This document shows, one piece after another, positions 1 to 8,237 of a DNA stretch of 64,000 nucleotides. The stretch is from Gemmatimonadota bacterium (GTDB taxonomy: Bacteria; Gemmatimonadota; Gemmatimonadetes; Longimicrobiales; Gaopeijiaceae). Each line of letters begins with the position of its first letter. Position 1 is the stretch's first letter. The position numbers and the translations under genes were made by a program. The stretch covers positions 1-64,000 of the forward strand of contig JAJDTB010000068.1 of NCBI GenBank assembly GCA_022827345.1, in the 5' to 3' direction. The notes under the pieces were generated by a model. That model made no database searches, was not told the origin of the DNA, and saw only the letters and a list, made by a program, of their open reading frames with translations.

Positions 1-159
1 ACAACTCAGGACGGCACTGGAAGGCCGCGGCAGGGCTCGGGGCTGAAATCCCGACCAGCGGGAATCATTCGGCGGGAATCCGGCTCATGAAATTCCTAAG
101 TTCATCGGCTGCAAATAGTTGCAGAATTCATGCATCTTGCCGCCTCGGCATCTCGAACG

Positions 160-354
160 CGCGGCTACCGCGTCTACCGTCGGCTCGACGAGCTCACCCT
201 ATCCCGGGGAGACGGATCGTATCCCAAGATCATACAGCGGCTCGCCAAGACGTTGCTCCTCATCCTCAACGACTGGGGGCTCGCTTCGCTCTCACGCCAG
301 GGACGACGCGACCTCCTCGAAGTCCTCGACGACCGCTATGCCCGCCGTGGCACG
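160..354 (+). pseudogene. IS21-family IstB ATPase remnant
   Basis: This is a decayed fragment of IstB, the AAA+ transposition helper of IS21-type insertion sequences. The frame reads RGYRVYRRLDELTL, then SRGDGSYPKIIQRLAKT, then the Walker B strand and SRQGRRDLLEVLDDRYARR, which follows the central IstB core closely. Decay shows in four ways: the N-terminal region with the Walker A P-loop is absent, the Walker B strand reads LLILNDWG where the family has LLILDDWG, a few residues are missing around RVYRRLDEL, and similarity stops after RYARRGTL. No IstA frame, terminal inverted repeat or target-site duplication was seen. It lies about 115 bp from a tRNA gene. The family match is seen directly; loss of function is inferred. 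Confidence 0.82.
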
Positions 355-469
355 CTCGACCGTCAGCTCTCCGATCTTCGCATGCAGCTCCCGGATGCTG
401 GAAAGGGGATGAACTGGATCCTGACCTGCATCAGCCTGGATGATCAAGATCCACTCAACATCCCCCAAG

Positions 470-543
470 TCGGGACGGCCGGATTCGAACCGGCGACCCC
501 CTGAACCCCATTCAGGTGCGCTACCGGACTGCGCCACGTCCCG
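470..543 (-). tRNA. tRNA-Pro (GGG anticodon)
   Basis: The minus strand folds as a 74-nt cloverleaf. The acceptor stem pairs CGGGACG with CGTCCCG, discriminator base A. The D arm contains GCGCAGTCCGGTAGCGC. The anticodon stem CCTGA/TCAGG encloses the loop ATGGGGT, giving anticodon GGG. The T arm has the GGTTCGAATCC signature. The 3' CCA is not encoded and would be added after transcription. A CGG-type acceptor start is usual for bacterial tRNA-Pro. It sits next to an IstB remnant, fitting tRNA genes as frequent neighbours of mobile DNA. Confidence 0.95.
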
Positions 544-650
544 TGAGTGGAGGAAGCTAAACCCTCGGGCGCAAACGGGGAAGCGGCCGGTAGTCCGCGA
601 ACTCGCAATCCGCAGGCACGAATCCGCGCGGCATTCGAGCGTCCGCGGGC

Positions 651-1358
651 CTATCGCGCCTCGTCGCTGTCCACGCGTCCGTCGACCAGGCGCACCACTC
701 GCTTGACGCGCTCGACGACCCGGTGGTCGTGGGTGGAGAAGAGGAAGGTGACGCCGCGGTCGCGGTTCAGGGTCTCCATGAGCGAGATCAGCGTCTCGGC
801 CGTTTCGGAGTCCACGTTGGCGGTAGGTTCGTCGGCGAGGACCACGGCCGGGTCTGAGGCGATGGCGCGGGCGATGGCGACGCGCTGCTGCTGGCCGCCG
901 GAGAGTTCGGTGGGCTTGCGGTCTTTCAGGCCCTCGAGCCCGACGGCGTTCAGCAGATCCATGACGCGCTTGCGCCGATCCGCCACCGGAACGCCCTGCA
1001 CCCACATCACCATCTCGGCGTTCTCGTAGGCGGTGAGGACGGGGATGAGGTTGTAGGACTGGAAGACGAACCCGATGCGGTCACGGCGGAGGCGGCTGAG
1101 TTGTTTCCGGTTGAGCGTGCCGAGGTCGACGCCTTCTACCCTGACCGATCCGCTGGTCGGCGAGTCGAGGCCGCCGATGAGGTTGAGGGTCGTGGTCTTT
1201 CCGGAGCCCGACGGACCGATGAGCGCGGTGAATTCGCCCTTGCGGACGGTCAGGTCGAGACCGCGGAGAGCCTGGACCTCGAGGCTTCCCTGCTGGTACA
1301 GCTTGGTCACGTCGCGGAGTGCGACGACTGTGCCGTCCTGCCGTTGTCCGTTCGTCAT
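651..1358 (-). CDS. ABC transporter ATP-binding protein, MacB/LolD type
   Basis: This 235-aa nucleotide-binding subunit belongs to the family that drives FtsX-type permeases (LolCDE, MacB). Such transporters move lipoproteins, peptides or drugs out of the inner membrane. Visible motifs are Walker A GPSGSGKTT, the Q-loop in FVFQSYNLIPVLTAYEN, the ABC signature LSGGQQQR, Walker B VVLADEPTANVD and the H-loop STHDH. The start at MTNGQRQ was chosen because its ATG overlaps the stop of the upstream permease by 4 bp (ATGA), implying translational coupling. It is the last gene of a three-gene unit with two permeases at 1355-2602 and 2688-3905. The substrate cannot be told from sequence. Confidence 0.93.
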   Translation of the reverse strand: MTNGQRQDGTVVALRDVTKLYQQGSLEVQALRGLDLTVRKGEFTALIGPSGSGKTTTLNLIGGLDSPTSGSVRVEGVDLGTLNRKQLSRLRRDRIGFVFQSYNLIPVLTAYENAEMVMWVQGVPVADRRKRVMDLLNAVGLEGLKDRKPTELSGGQQQRVAIARAIASDPAVVLADEPTANVDSETAETLISLMETLNRDRGVTFLFSTHDHRVVERVKRVVRLVDGRVDSDEAR

Positions 1359-2602
1359 CCGAGTCTGATGCTTTCCACGGGCTCGACACGGCCGGCCCGC
1401 CACGCTGGATAGATGCCCGCGAGGACCACCGCCACGAAGGCGAGGACCACGATGCGGACCACGTTCTCCGGATAGATGCCGAACCTGATCTGGGTCGCCA
1501 TGGCGACGCCCGAAATCTCGGTCGAGGTATCGCCCAACATGGCGCCCATGTCGATGCCGATCCGGCTGAGGTAGAGGTAAGGACCGATGGTCACGAGCGC
1601 GGCAACCACGAGGCCGATCACGCCGAGCCATACGCTCTCGTAGACCACCAGGCGGAAGAGCTTCGCCGGGCTGAAGCCCACCGCCATCATGATCCCGAAT
1701 TCGCGCAGGCGCTCCATGACGCTCACGAAGACGGTGTTGAAGATGCCCGCCGCGACCATCAGCGCGATGATGACGACCATGACCACACCGCCGCCCACCT
1801 TCATTGCGATGAACGCGTACAGGTCGGGCCGGCCTTCGAACCAGGGGATTGCCGCCGCCTCGTCGCCCAGCTGTTCCTGCAGACGGGCGGCGAGGGCTTC
1901 CGACTCACGGTGATCGTTGATGAAGAGCGCCACCTCGGTGGCTTCGTCGGGCGCAAAGCCGAGGACGTCGCGGGCCGCGGCGATCGGGAGGAGCACCACG
2001 CCGACGTCGATGCTGGGCGCTCCGGTGCGCATGAGCCCGGTGACGCGCCCGAGCCCGGCCACGATCTCGCCACCGCGGTCGGTGGCGGTGTAGACGACCC
2101 TGTCGCCGATTTCGGCGCCGAGGTTCCGCGCCAGTTGCGCCCCCAGCACCATTCCGGTGGGGTTGTCGGCCGCGAACATCTCACCCTCCGAGACTGCTTC
2201 GAGGTAGGACAGGGTGGTGGAATCCTCGGCCTCCGGGTCGAACGCGACGAAGCTCGCGCCGTAGCTCTCCCGGGCGGTGCTCACCATGAGCTGGCCGGCG
2301 ATGCGGTCGACGGCACGGGTCACCGCGGGTTCGCGCGCAACGGCCGCGAGAAGGGCACCCGTGCCGGTCACGGTCCGCGACAGGCTCGGTGTGTCCAGGT
2401 ACTCGGGATGCTGCACGGTGACGTGCCCGCCGCCCATGCGGGCGCCCAGGTCGATCATCTCCTGCCAATTGCGATCCTGGGAGGCCATCGAGAGGACCGC
2501 GAGGAAGACCCCGAAGGCGATCGACGCCAGGGTGAGCATGGTGCGCCGGCGGTTCCTGCCCAGGTTGCGCCAGGCCATGATCCAGAGGCTGGTTCCCTTC
2601 AT
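1355..2602 (-). CDS. ABC transporter permease, FtsX/MacB_PCD type
   Basis: This 415-aa inner-membrane permease has an N-terminal transmembrane segment after MAWRNLGRNRRRTML. A large periplasmic MacB_PCD-like domain follows (about residues 40-240), then three C-terminal membrane helices of the FtsX fold. A typical PVESIRLG tail ends the protein. It would form a heterodimer with the second permease (2688-3905), powered by the ATPase at 651-1358. The ATG has a GAGGA ribosome site four bases upstream. Directly ahead of it is an operator-like repeat at 2615-2643, so this gene and the ATPase may have their own promoter in addition to read-through from the upstream permease. Confidence 0.92.
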   Translation of the reverse strand: MKGTSLWIMAWRNLGRNRRRTMLTLASIAFGVFLAVLSMASQDRNWQEMIDLGARMGGGHVTVQHPEYLDTPSLSRTVTGTGALLAAVAREPAVTRAVDRIAGQLMVSTARESYGASFVAFDPEAEDSTTLSYLEAVSEGEMFAADNPTGMVLGAQLARNLGAEIGDRVVYTATDRGGEIVAGLGRVTGLMRTGAPSIDVGVVLLPIAAARDVLGFAPDEATEVALFINDHRESEALAARLQEQLGDEAAAIPWFEGRPDLYAFIAMKVGGGVVMVVIIALMVAAGIFNTVFVSVMERLREFGIMMAVGFSPAKLFRLVVYESVWLGVIGLVVAALVTIGPYLYLSRIGIDMGAMLGDTSTEISGVAMATQIRFGIYPENVVRIVVLAFVAVVLAGIYPAWRAGRVEPVESIRLG

Positions 2603-2614
2603 GGTATCCTCACA

Positions 2615-2643
2615 TGTGATATCACAATGCTATCACAATGATA
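2615..2643 (-). promoter_or_regulatory. operator-like palindromes ahead of ABC permease
   Basis: An AT-rich island lies in otherwise GC-rich DNA between the two permeases. It contains a perfect 12-bp palindrome TGTGATATCACA at 2615-2626. It also has a direct repeat ATCACAATG at 2621 and 2632, exactly 11 bp (one helical turn) apart, and a second palindrome TATCACAATGATA at 2631-2643. It ends about 12 bp upstream of the permease start. The arrangement looks like a binding site for a dimeric regulator; GntR-type repressors often use such sites, but no such gene is adjacent. Confidence 0.55.
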
Positions 2644-2687
2644 GCAACACGTCTTCACGACAGCCCCGGTCGCGGTCCGATGCGCAC

Positions 2688-3905
2688 TCATTGGTGCCGC
2701 ATGGCCTCGACGGGCTTGATACGCGCCGCCTTCAGGGCGGGATAGAGCATCGACAGCAGGACGATCACGAACATCGCGCTCAGCGGGCCGACGAATATCG
2801 TCGGATTGACGACACCCCGCATGTACGGGTCCATGCCGATCCCGGAAATGGAGATCTGGCCGCCGAGCGCTGCAAGGTCGATGCCGACGCGGGTGAAATA
2901 GAAGAGGAGAGGGACAGAGAGGATCAGCCCGGCCGCGGCGGCCAGCGCGGCCTGGAAAAGGCCCTCCCAGAGGATCAGCCACACCACCCGCGCCGGCGAC
3001 AGTCCGACCGCCTTGAGAAGTCCCAGCTCCTTGATGCGCTCGAAAACGGCCATGAGCGTCGCGTTGATGAGGAGGATCGCGATCGCCAGGTAGACGATGA
3101 AGAAGAGGATGTACATGGTGCTCTCCACCGAGTCGATCATGGTGGCGAGCGTCGGAAAGAGTTCGCGCCAGGTCAGGACGTCGAGGCCGGGGGCCGCCGC
3201 CCGGATCCGAGCGGCCGAAGCTTCGAGCGGCTGGTCCGCGGCGTTGCGGACGACCACCTGGTGCGCTCCGCCCGGGAGCACGAAGAAGTCGAGGAAGGCC
3301 TGGCGCACAAGGAAGACTCCGCCCCGGTCGGTCGCTTCGCTGAAGGGGGCGAGTATCCCTCGCACCGAGTAGAGGCCGTTGGCGATGCTTCCGTCCGTGG
3401 CCTGACCGAGGAGGACAAGCTCGTCCCCTACGCCTACGTCCAGCGTCCTGGCGAGCCTGCCACCGATCACGACCCCGGTCGGGTCGGAAGGGTCGAGCCA
3501 GCTGCCCTGCGCGACCCGGTCGTATACCACGCTCACCCGCGCGTCCTGCTCGGTCTCGACGCCCCGCAACGAGACGCCCGCGGATGCCTCGCCCGCCGCC
3601 GCCAGTCCGCCGCCCAGGAGGCGCGCCGAAGCCTCGAAGCCCATGGCGCCGAGGGTGTCCACCAGCTCCGTGGGGGTTCCGATGCGGTCGAAGATGGAGG
3701 GCTGCGTACGATAGTCCGGCGGGTAGACCTGCACGTCGCCGATCTCGACCTCGACGATCGTGGTCTCCAGGTCGCGGAGGAACCCCTGTACGAACGATGT
3801 CCAGACGATCAGGGTCAGCAGCGCCAGGGTCATCGCGGCGATGGTCGTGACCGTTCGCCTTCCGTAGCGCCACAGGTTGCGCCAGGCCATGGCGGCGAGT
3901 CTCAC
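2688..3905 (-). CDS. ABC transporter permease, FtsX/MacB_PCD type
   Basis: This 405-aa permease is a paralogue of the one at 1355-2602. It shares the opening motif MAWRNLWRYGRRT, an N-terminal membrane helix, a periplasmic domain of about 200 residues and three C-terminal helices. The last residues, IKPVEAMRHQ, match the family ending. The chosen start is GTG at 3905 with AAGGG six bases upstream; an internal ATG five codons in (MAWRN) is an alternative. It is first in the ABC unit, 67 bp downstream of the homocysteine methyltransferase on the same strand, so one long transcript is possible. Two different permeases with one ATPase match a LolCDE-like heteromeric layout. Confidence 0.92.
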   Translation of the reverse strand: MRLAAMAWRNLWRYGRRTVTTIAAMTLALLTLIVWTSFVQGFLRDLETTIVEVEIGDVQVYPPDYRTQPSIFDRIGTPTELVDTLGAMGFEASARLLGGGLAAAGEASAGVSLRGVETEQDARVSVVYDRVAQGSWLDPSDPTGVVIGGRLARTLDVGVGDELVLLGQATDGSIANGLYSVRGILAPFSEATDRGGVFLVRQAFLDFFVLPGGAHQVVVRNAADQPLEASAARIRAAAPGLDVLTWRELFPTLATMIDSVESTMYILFFIVYLAIAILLINATLMAVFERIKELGLLKAVGLSPARVVWLILWEGLFQAALAAAAGLILSVPLLFYFTRVGIDLAALGGQISISGIGMDPYMRGVVNPTIFVGPLSAMFVIVLLSMLYPALKAARIKPVEAMRHQ

Positions 3906-3972
3906 GGGGTGCCCTTCACGCGCTTCCTCCGAGGCTTGTAGTCAGCGTTGGGAACGGGGCGGCGACGATGAT

Positions 3973-4977
3973 TCAAGTGTGCGTCTCGTGCGACGGGGCG
4001 GCAAGCGCGGTCCGCATCGTGCCGATGTCTTCGGGTCCCACGCGGCAGCAGCCACCCACCGCCGCCGCCCCCGCGGCGACCCAGCGCCGGCACGCCCGGC
4101 CCCAATCGGGTTCGGCGTCGGCGCGACCCCAGGTCTTCGTCACGGCGTCCCACTCGCCGCCGCCGTTGGGGTAGGCGACGACGGGTTTCGCCGTCGCGGC
4201 GGCCAGCGCGCGGATGACCGGCGGCAGCAGGCGCGCGGGTGTGCAGTTGACGCCGACCGCGGACACGCTCGCGGTCTCGTCGGCCCACGCGGCCACCTCG
4301 TCGATCGGGGTCCCGTCGCTGAGGCGGCCCGCGTCACGGCAGGTGAAGGTGAACCATGCCGGCTTGTCGGTCGCGTCCTCGACGAGGGCGGCCAGCACCT
4401 GGGCTTCCGTGAAGGACGGGATCGTCTCGCAGGCCAGGATGTCGGCGGGGCTTTCCGCGAGGAGGCGCAGCCGCGGGCGATGGAAGTCGGCGAGCGCCTC
4501 CGGGGCGACCCCGTATTTGCCGTGGTATTCCGAGCCGTCGGCGAGGAAGGCGCCGTAGGGGCCGATGCTGGCCGCGACGAGGGGGCGGATCCGGGCGGTG
4601 GATTGTTTGGCCGGCCCCCCGCCGGGTCTCCGGACAGGCCATGTCCGGTTCGCCGGCTCCGCCCAGAAGCGGTCCCGTGCGCTTACCGCCAGGTCGACCG
4701 CGCTCCGCATGATGTCCGCGGCCTCGGCGCGGGCGACGCCTCGTGCCGCGAGGCCCTCGAAGGTGGCCTGGTAGGTGGCGGTGATCACGCAGTCGGCGCC
4801 CGCGCGCAGATACGCGGCGTGAGCGGCCCGTACGGCCTCGGGGGCTTGCAGGAGGACCTTCGCCGACCACAGCGGGTCGTTGAGGTCATGCCCGGCGCTC
4901 TCCAGTTCGGTCGCCAGTCCCCCGTCGACGAGGACGAAGCCCTGACTATGCAGGAAAGCGTCGAAGCAGGAAGGCAT
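3973..4977 (-). CDS. homocysteine S-methyltransferase family protein
   Basis: This 334-aa cytoplasmic enzyme is of the MmuM/BHMT barrel family. The family transfers a methyl group from S-methylmethionine, betaine or SAM to homocysteine, making methionine. Features seen are the N-terminal VLVDGGLATELE, the zinc-ligand motif GVNCTP and the paired-cysteine motif GGCCRVGPEDI near the C-terminus, which together give the three zinc cysteines. The ATG at 4977 was chosen because it begins just before the conserved N-terminal strand. It lies 32 bp inside the 3' end of the NSS transporter gene, so the two are likely co-transcribed and coupled. The transporter may import the methyl donor, which is an inference. 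No clear ribosome site is visible. Confidence 0.87.
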   Translation of the reverse strand: MPSCFDAFLHSQGFVLVDGGLATELESAGHDLNDPLWSAKVLLQAPEAVRAAHAAYLRAGADCVITATYQATFEGLAARGVARAEAADIMRSAVDLAVSARDRFWAEPANRTWPVRRPGGGPAKQSTARIRPLVAASIGPYGAFLADGSEYHGKYGVAPEALADFHRPRLRLLAESPADILACETIPSFTEAQVLAALVEDATDKPAWFTFTCRDAGRLSDGTPIDEVAAWADETASVSAVGVNCTPARLLPPVIRALAAATAKPVVAYPNGGGEWDAVTKTWGRADAEPDWGRACRRWVAAGAAAVGGCCRVGPEDIGTMRTALAAPSHETHT

Positions 4978-6373
4978 AAACCACGATGATCGCGGCGGCG
5001 CACCCGAGGAAGAGCGGCGGGTTGCCGGCCCCCACCCCGAAGCCGCCCAGCAGGACGAGGGCGACCGCGACCGGGATGATGAAGCGGAAGAAGAACCGCC
5101 AGACATCGCTCGCCCGCACGCGTCCGGCACCCTGGTTGGCCTCCTCCTGGAACCGGTTCCAGCCCCATTGCGACACGATGTAGAGGGAGATCAGCAACCC
5201 GCCCGCCGCAAGCATGTAGTCGCTGGACACGGTGTCGGCGAAATCGAAGAAGTTCATCCCGAAGATGTGGATGTCGGACCACGGACCCTGCGACAGGATG
5301 ACCGGGATGCCGACCAGGAACGATCCCACGGCGCAGAGGAGTACTGCCCTGCCGCGGCTCATCCGGAGGGAATCCACGACCGAGGCGACCAGGATCTCGA
5401 AGACGGCGACCTGCGAGGTGAACCCCGCGATGATCATCAGGAAGAAGAAGGCGGCCCCGAAGGCGATCCCGCCCGGCATCTCCTGGAAGAGCGACGTCAT
5501 CGTGACGAAGAGGAGGCCCGCGCCCTGGTCCGGGTTCATCCCGAAGGCGAAGAGGGCGGGGAAGAGGACCAGCCCGGCGACGACCGCCACCCCGGTGTCG
5601 AACGCTACGACCAGCGCGGCGTTGCCCGGGACATCGCTCTCGCGGCGGTCGAGGTAGCTGCCCAGCCCGAAGGCCCCCGCCATACCGATGCCGATCGAGA
5701 AGAAGGCCTGCCCGAGCGCGGCGAGGTAGGACGAGGGACGCAGGGCGGAGAAATCCGGCGTCAGGTACCAGGCCAGACCGGCGCCCGCTCCGGGAAGCGT
5801 CATCGCGCGCACCGCCAGCGCCACCAGGATCAGGACCAGCAGCGGCATGAGGAACTTGGCGTAGCGCTCGATGCCCTTGGCCACGCCCCGGCTGACCACG
5901 AACGCGATGAGGAAGATGACCAGCAGCGCGTAGCCGAACACGGGACCGGGCGTGGCCACGAAAGCGTCGAAGGCCGCCCGGGTCTCTTCCGGCGTCTGCC
6001 CCATTCCGCCGCCGCCGCCCGCCAGCATCACGAAATAGGCGGTCATCCACGCAATGATCATCACGTAGTACGAAGTGATGAGAACGGTCGCCGCGATCCC
6101 GAACCAGCCGATCAGGTTCCACGGACTGGTCCTCGAGCCGGTGAGTCGCGCCATCCCCGCGATCGGCGTGAGTTGCGACGCCCGCCCCAGGGTAATCTCG
6201 GCGGTCATCAGGGGAATCCCGATCAGGATCGCGAAGACCACATAGACGAGCAGGAAGGCGCCGCCCCCGTTCTCGCCCGCGAGGTAGGGGAAGCGCCAGA
6301 TGTTTCCGAGCCCGATCGAGAAGCCGGCGGTGGCGAGGATGAAGCCGACTCTGCTCGACCAATGTTCGCGCAT
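4946..6373 (-). CDS. neurotransmitter:sodium symporter (NSS/SLC6) family transporter
   Basis: This 475-aa membrane protein is of the LeuT-fold NSS family, which imports amino acids or amines with sodium. The family hallmark appears at once: GFSIGLGNIWRFPYLAGENG, the unwound TM1 that binds Na+ and substrate, and GAFLLVYVVF of TM2 follows. About eleven to twelve hydrophobic helices can be counted. The start MREHWSSRVG matches the usual short N-terminus; longer upstream reading would run into the divergent gene. Its 3' end overlaps the homocysteine methyltransferase by 32 bp. The substrate is unknown; a methylated compound used by that enzyme would make sense of the pairing. Confidence 0.93.
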   Translation of the reverse strand: MREHWSSRVGFILATAGFSIGLGNIWRFPYLAGENGGGAFLLVYVVFAILIGIPLMTAEITLGRASQLTPIAGMARLTGSRTSPWNLIGWFGIAATVLITSYYVMIIAWMTAYFVMLAGGGGGMGQTPEETRAAFDAFVATPGPVFGYALLVIFLIAFVVSRGVAKGIERYAKFLMPLLVLILVALAVRAMTLPGAGAGLAWYLTPDFSALRPSSYLAALGQAFFSIGIGMAGAFGLGSYLDRRESDVPGNAALVVAFDTGVAVVAGLVLFPALFAFGMNPDQGAGLLFVTMTSLFQEMPGGIAFGAAFFFLMIIAGFTSQVAVFEILVASVVDSLRMSRGRAVLLCAVGSFLVGIPVILSQGPWSDIHIFGMNFFDFADTVSSDYMLAAGGLLISLYIVSQWGWNRFQEEANQGAGRVRASDVWRFFFRFIIPVAVALVLLGGFGVGAGNPPLFLGCAAAIIVVYAFLLRRFPA

Positions 6374-6473
6374 GAGTGATCCGTTCGCTCGGGGGCGCTG
6401 TCCGAAAAGGCTCGGGAATACTAGTGTGTGGCCTGTGGTTGGGCGAGAACGAGCGTAGCAGCGAGGAGAAGTC

Positions 6474-8234
6474 ATGATGGGCAGACCAACGGAACGCGGA
6501 ATCACCGGCCGGCGTGCCTTCATCCGATCGACTGCGCTGGGGGCGGCCGCCGCCGGTCTGGGAGTGCGGGAACTGTCAGCAGCGTGGCCCGCGGCGGCCC
6601 CGACCGAAGGTTCAGCGGGTCCGTACCGTACCGACGACGACGAGCGCCTCGCCCTGATCGCCGAGGCCCATTTCGGGCCGAAGACACCTGCCACGTCGCA
6701 GACGGGGATGGCGATCTGTTCGCACCCGCTGGCAACCCGCGAGGCGGTGAAGATCCTGCGCGGCGGCGGCAACGCCTGCGACGCCGCCCTGGCCGCGTCC
6801 GTCACGCAGACCGTCGTCGAGCCCCACATGACGGGGATCACCGGCGTGCTCAGCATGCTCCATTACGATGCTGCGACGGGCGAGACCACCTACGTCAACG
6901 GCGGAGCGAACGCCCCGCTCGCACCGCTCACCGGCTTCTCCGCCGCCGATATCGCCACGGGGCGCGGCCCCGGCGTGCCCGGCTTCTGGGCCGGGTTCGA
7001 GGCCGCCCTCGCCCGCCACGGATCGCTCCCGCGGCGCCGCATCATGGAGGGCGCGATCACCTTCGCCCGGGACGGCTTCGAGACGCATCCCTTTCTCTGG
7101 GGCGAGCTCTTCATCATGTGCCACAAGATCGGCATGACCGAGGCCGGCCGGCGCATCTTCATGCCCGACGGCTACATTCCGCGGCCCGGCGAGCTACTCG
7201 TCCAGTCGGAAGCCGCCGACACCCTGGAGCGCCTGGCGGAGGAGGGCAACGACTACTACTACCACGGCGCGTTCGCCCAGGAGTACTCCGATGTCGTGCA
7301 GCAGGCCGGCGGCGTCATCACTCCCGAGGACTTCGCGCACTACGAGGCCCGCTGGCAGGAGCCCGCGTGGAGCACCTACCGGGGCTACCCGATCGCCGGA
7401 TCGCCGCCGCCCGACCACGGCGGCTCGCTGGTGATCGAGATGCTCAACATGATCGAGCTCATGGACCTGCAGGCGCTCGGTCCGCCGAACGAGTCGGCCG
7501 AGACGCTCTACCAGATGTCCCGGATCCACAACGTCGTCTTCGAAGAGGGCGGCAAGCAGAACGATCCCGACAGCCATCCGCTGCCGCTGGACGTGATCCT
7601 CTCGAAGGACTACGCGGAGATGCGCTTCAAGCTCCTGCAGATGGGCAGGTCGAACTCGGCGAGCAGCCCGCCGCCGCCCCCGCCCGCAGGAAGCAACCAC
7701 GTCACCGCCGTGGACGCCGCGGGAAACGTCGCCACCATCCTCCACTCGTGCATGTCGCTGCCCTGGAGCAACGGCCTCTTCGCCGCCGGCGTAACCGTAT
7801 GCGCGTCCGGCGCCCACTTCCTGCGCGTCATGCCCGAGCCGGGCCAGCGGGCCACCGCCTACGTCGCGCCGAACATCGTGTTCAACCGGGAGGGGACGCC
7901 GATGCTGGCTTCCGGCTCGCCGTCGGTGGGACTGCTCGCCAACATCGTCCAGAACACCACGAACATCGTCGACTTCGGGATCCCGATCGCGGAATCCGTG
8001 CTCAGGCCCCGGTTTGGAGGCCGGTCGCTGGAGGTGCCGGGCTCGACGATGGTCGAAGCGGATGTGGACGCCGCAGTCATCGACGCGGTGCGCAACCGCG
8101 GGCACGCGGTGGACGTGGTGAATCCCTGGAACTGGCACCACGGCGCGTTCGAGGGCATCCACATCGACCCGGATACGGGGGTGCGGAGTGCCTGCGGGGA
8201 TCCGAGGCGGTGTTCGAAGGCGGAGGCGGAGTAA
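6474..8234 (+). CDS. gamma-glutamyltransferase family protein, Tat-like signal
   Basis: This 586-aa member of the Ntn-hydrolase gamma-glutamyltranspeptidase family normally self-cleaves and transfers or hydrolyses gamma-glutamyl groups outside the cytoplasm. It begins with a twin-arginine-like signal, GRRAFIRSTALGAAAAGLG. The start ATG follows GAGGAG by five bases. Family landmarks include GGNACDAALAAS and HMTGITG. The processing site, where the family has a conserved Thr before Thr-His, reads GSNHVTAVDAAGNV, so Ser407 stands in the nucleophile position. A run of six prolines precedes it. It is divergent from the NSS gene. Whether it is processed is untested. A paralogue with the usual Thr lies at 45773-47548. 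Confidence 0.88.
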   Translation: MMGRPTERGITGRRAFIRSTALGAAAAGLGVRELSAAWPAAAPTEGSAGPYRTDDDERLALIAEAHFGPKTPATSQTGMAICSHPLATREAVKILRGGGNACDAALAASVTQTVVEPHMTGITGVLSMLHYDAATGETTYVNGGANAPLAPLTGFSAADIATGRGPGVPGFWAGFEAALARHGSLPRRRIMEGAITFARDGFETHPFLWGELFIMCHKIGMTEAGRRIFMPDGYIPRPGELLVQSEAADTLERLAEEGNDYYYHGAFAQEYSDVVQQAGGVITPEDFAHYEARWQEPAWSTYRGYPIAGSPPPDHGGSLVIEMLNMIELMDLQALGPPNESAETLYQMSRIHNVVFEEGGKQNDPDSHPLPLDVILSKDYAEMRFKLLQMGRSNSASSPPPPPPAGSNHVTAVDAAGNVATILHSCMSLPWSNGLFAAGVTVCASGAHFLRVMPEPGQRATAYVAPNIVFNREGTPMLASGSPSVGLLANIVQNTTNIVDFGIPIAESVLRPRFGGRSLEVPGSTMVEADVDAAVIDAVRNRGHAVDVVNPWNWHHGAFEGIHIDPDTGVRSACGDPRRCSKAEAE

Positions 8235-8237
8235 TCC

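Noticed and set aside
292-1005. A 237-codon minus frame across the tRNA and the end of the ABC ATPase gene
   Set aside because: It runs through the tRNA gene and overlaps the true ATPase frame. The sequence is Arg/Gly-rich without motifs.
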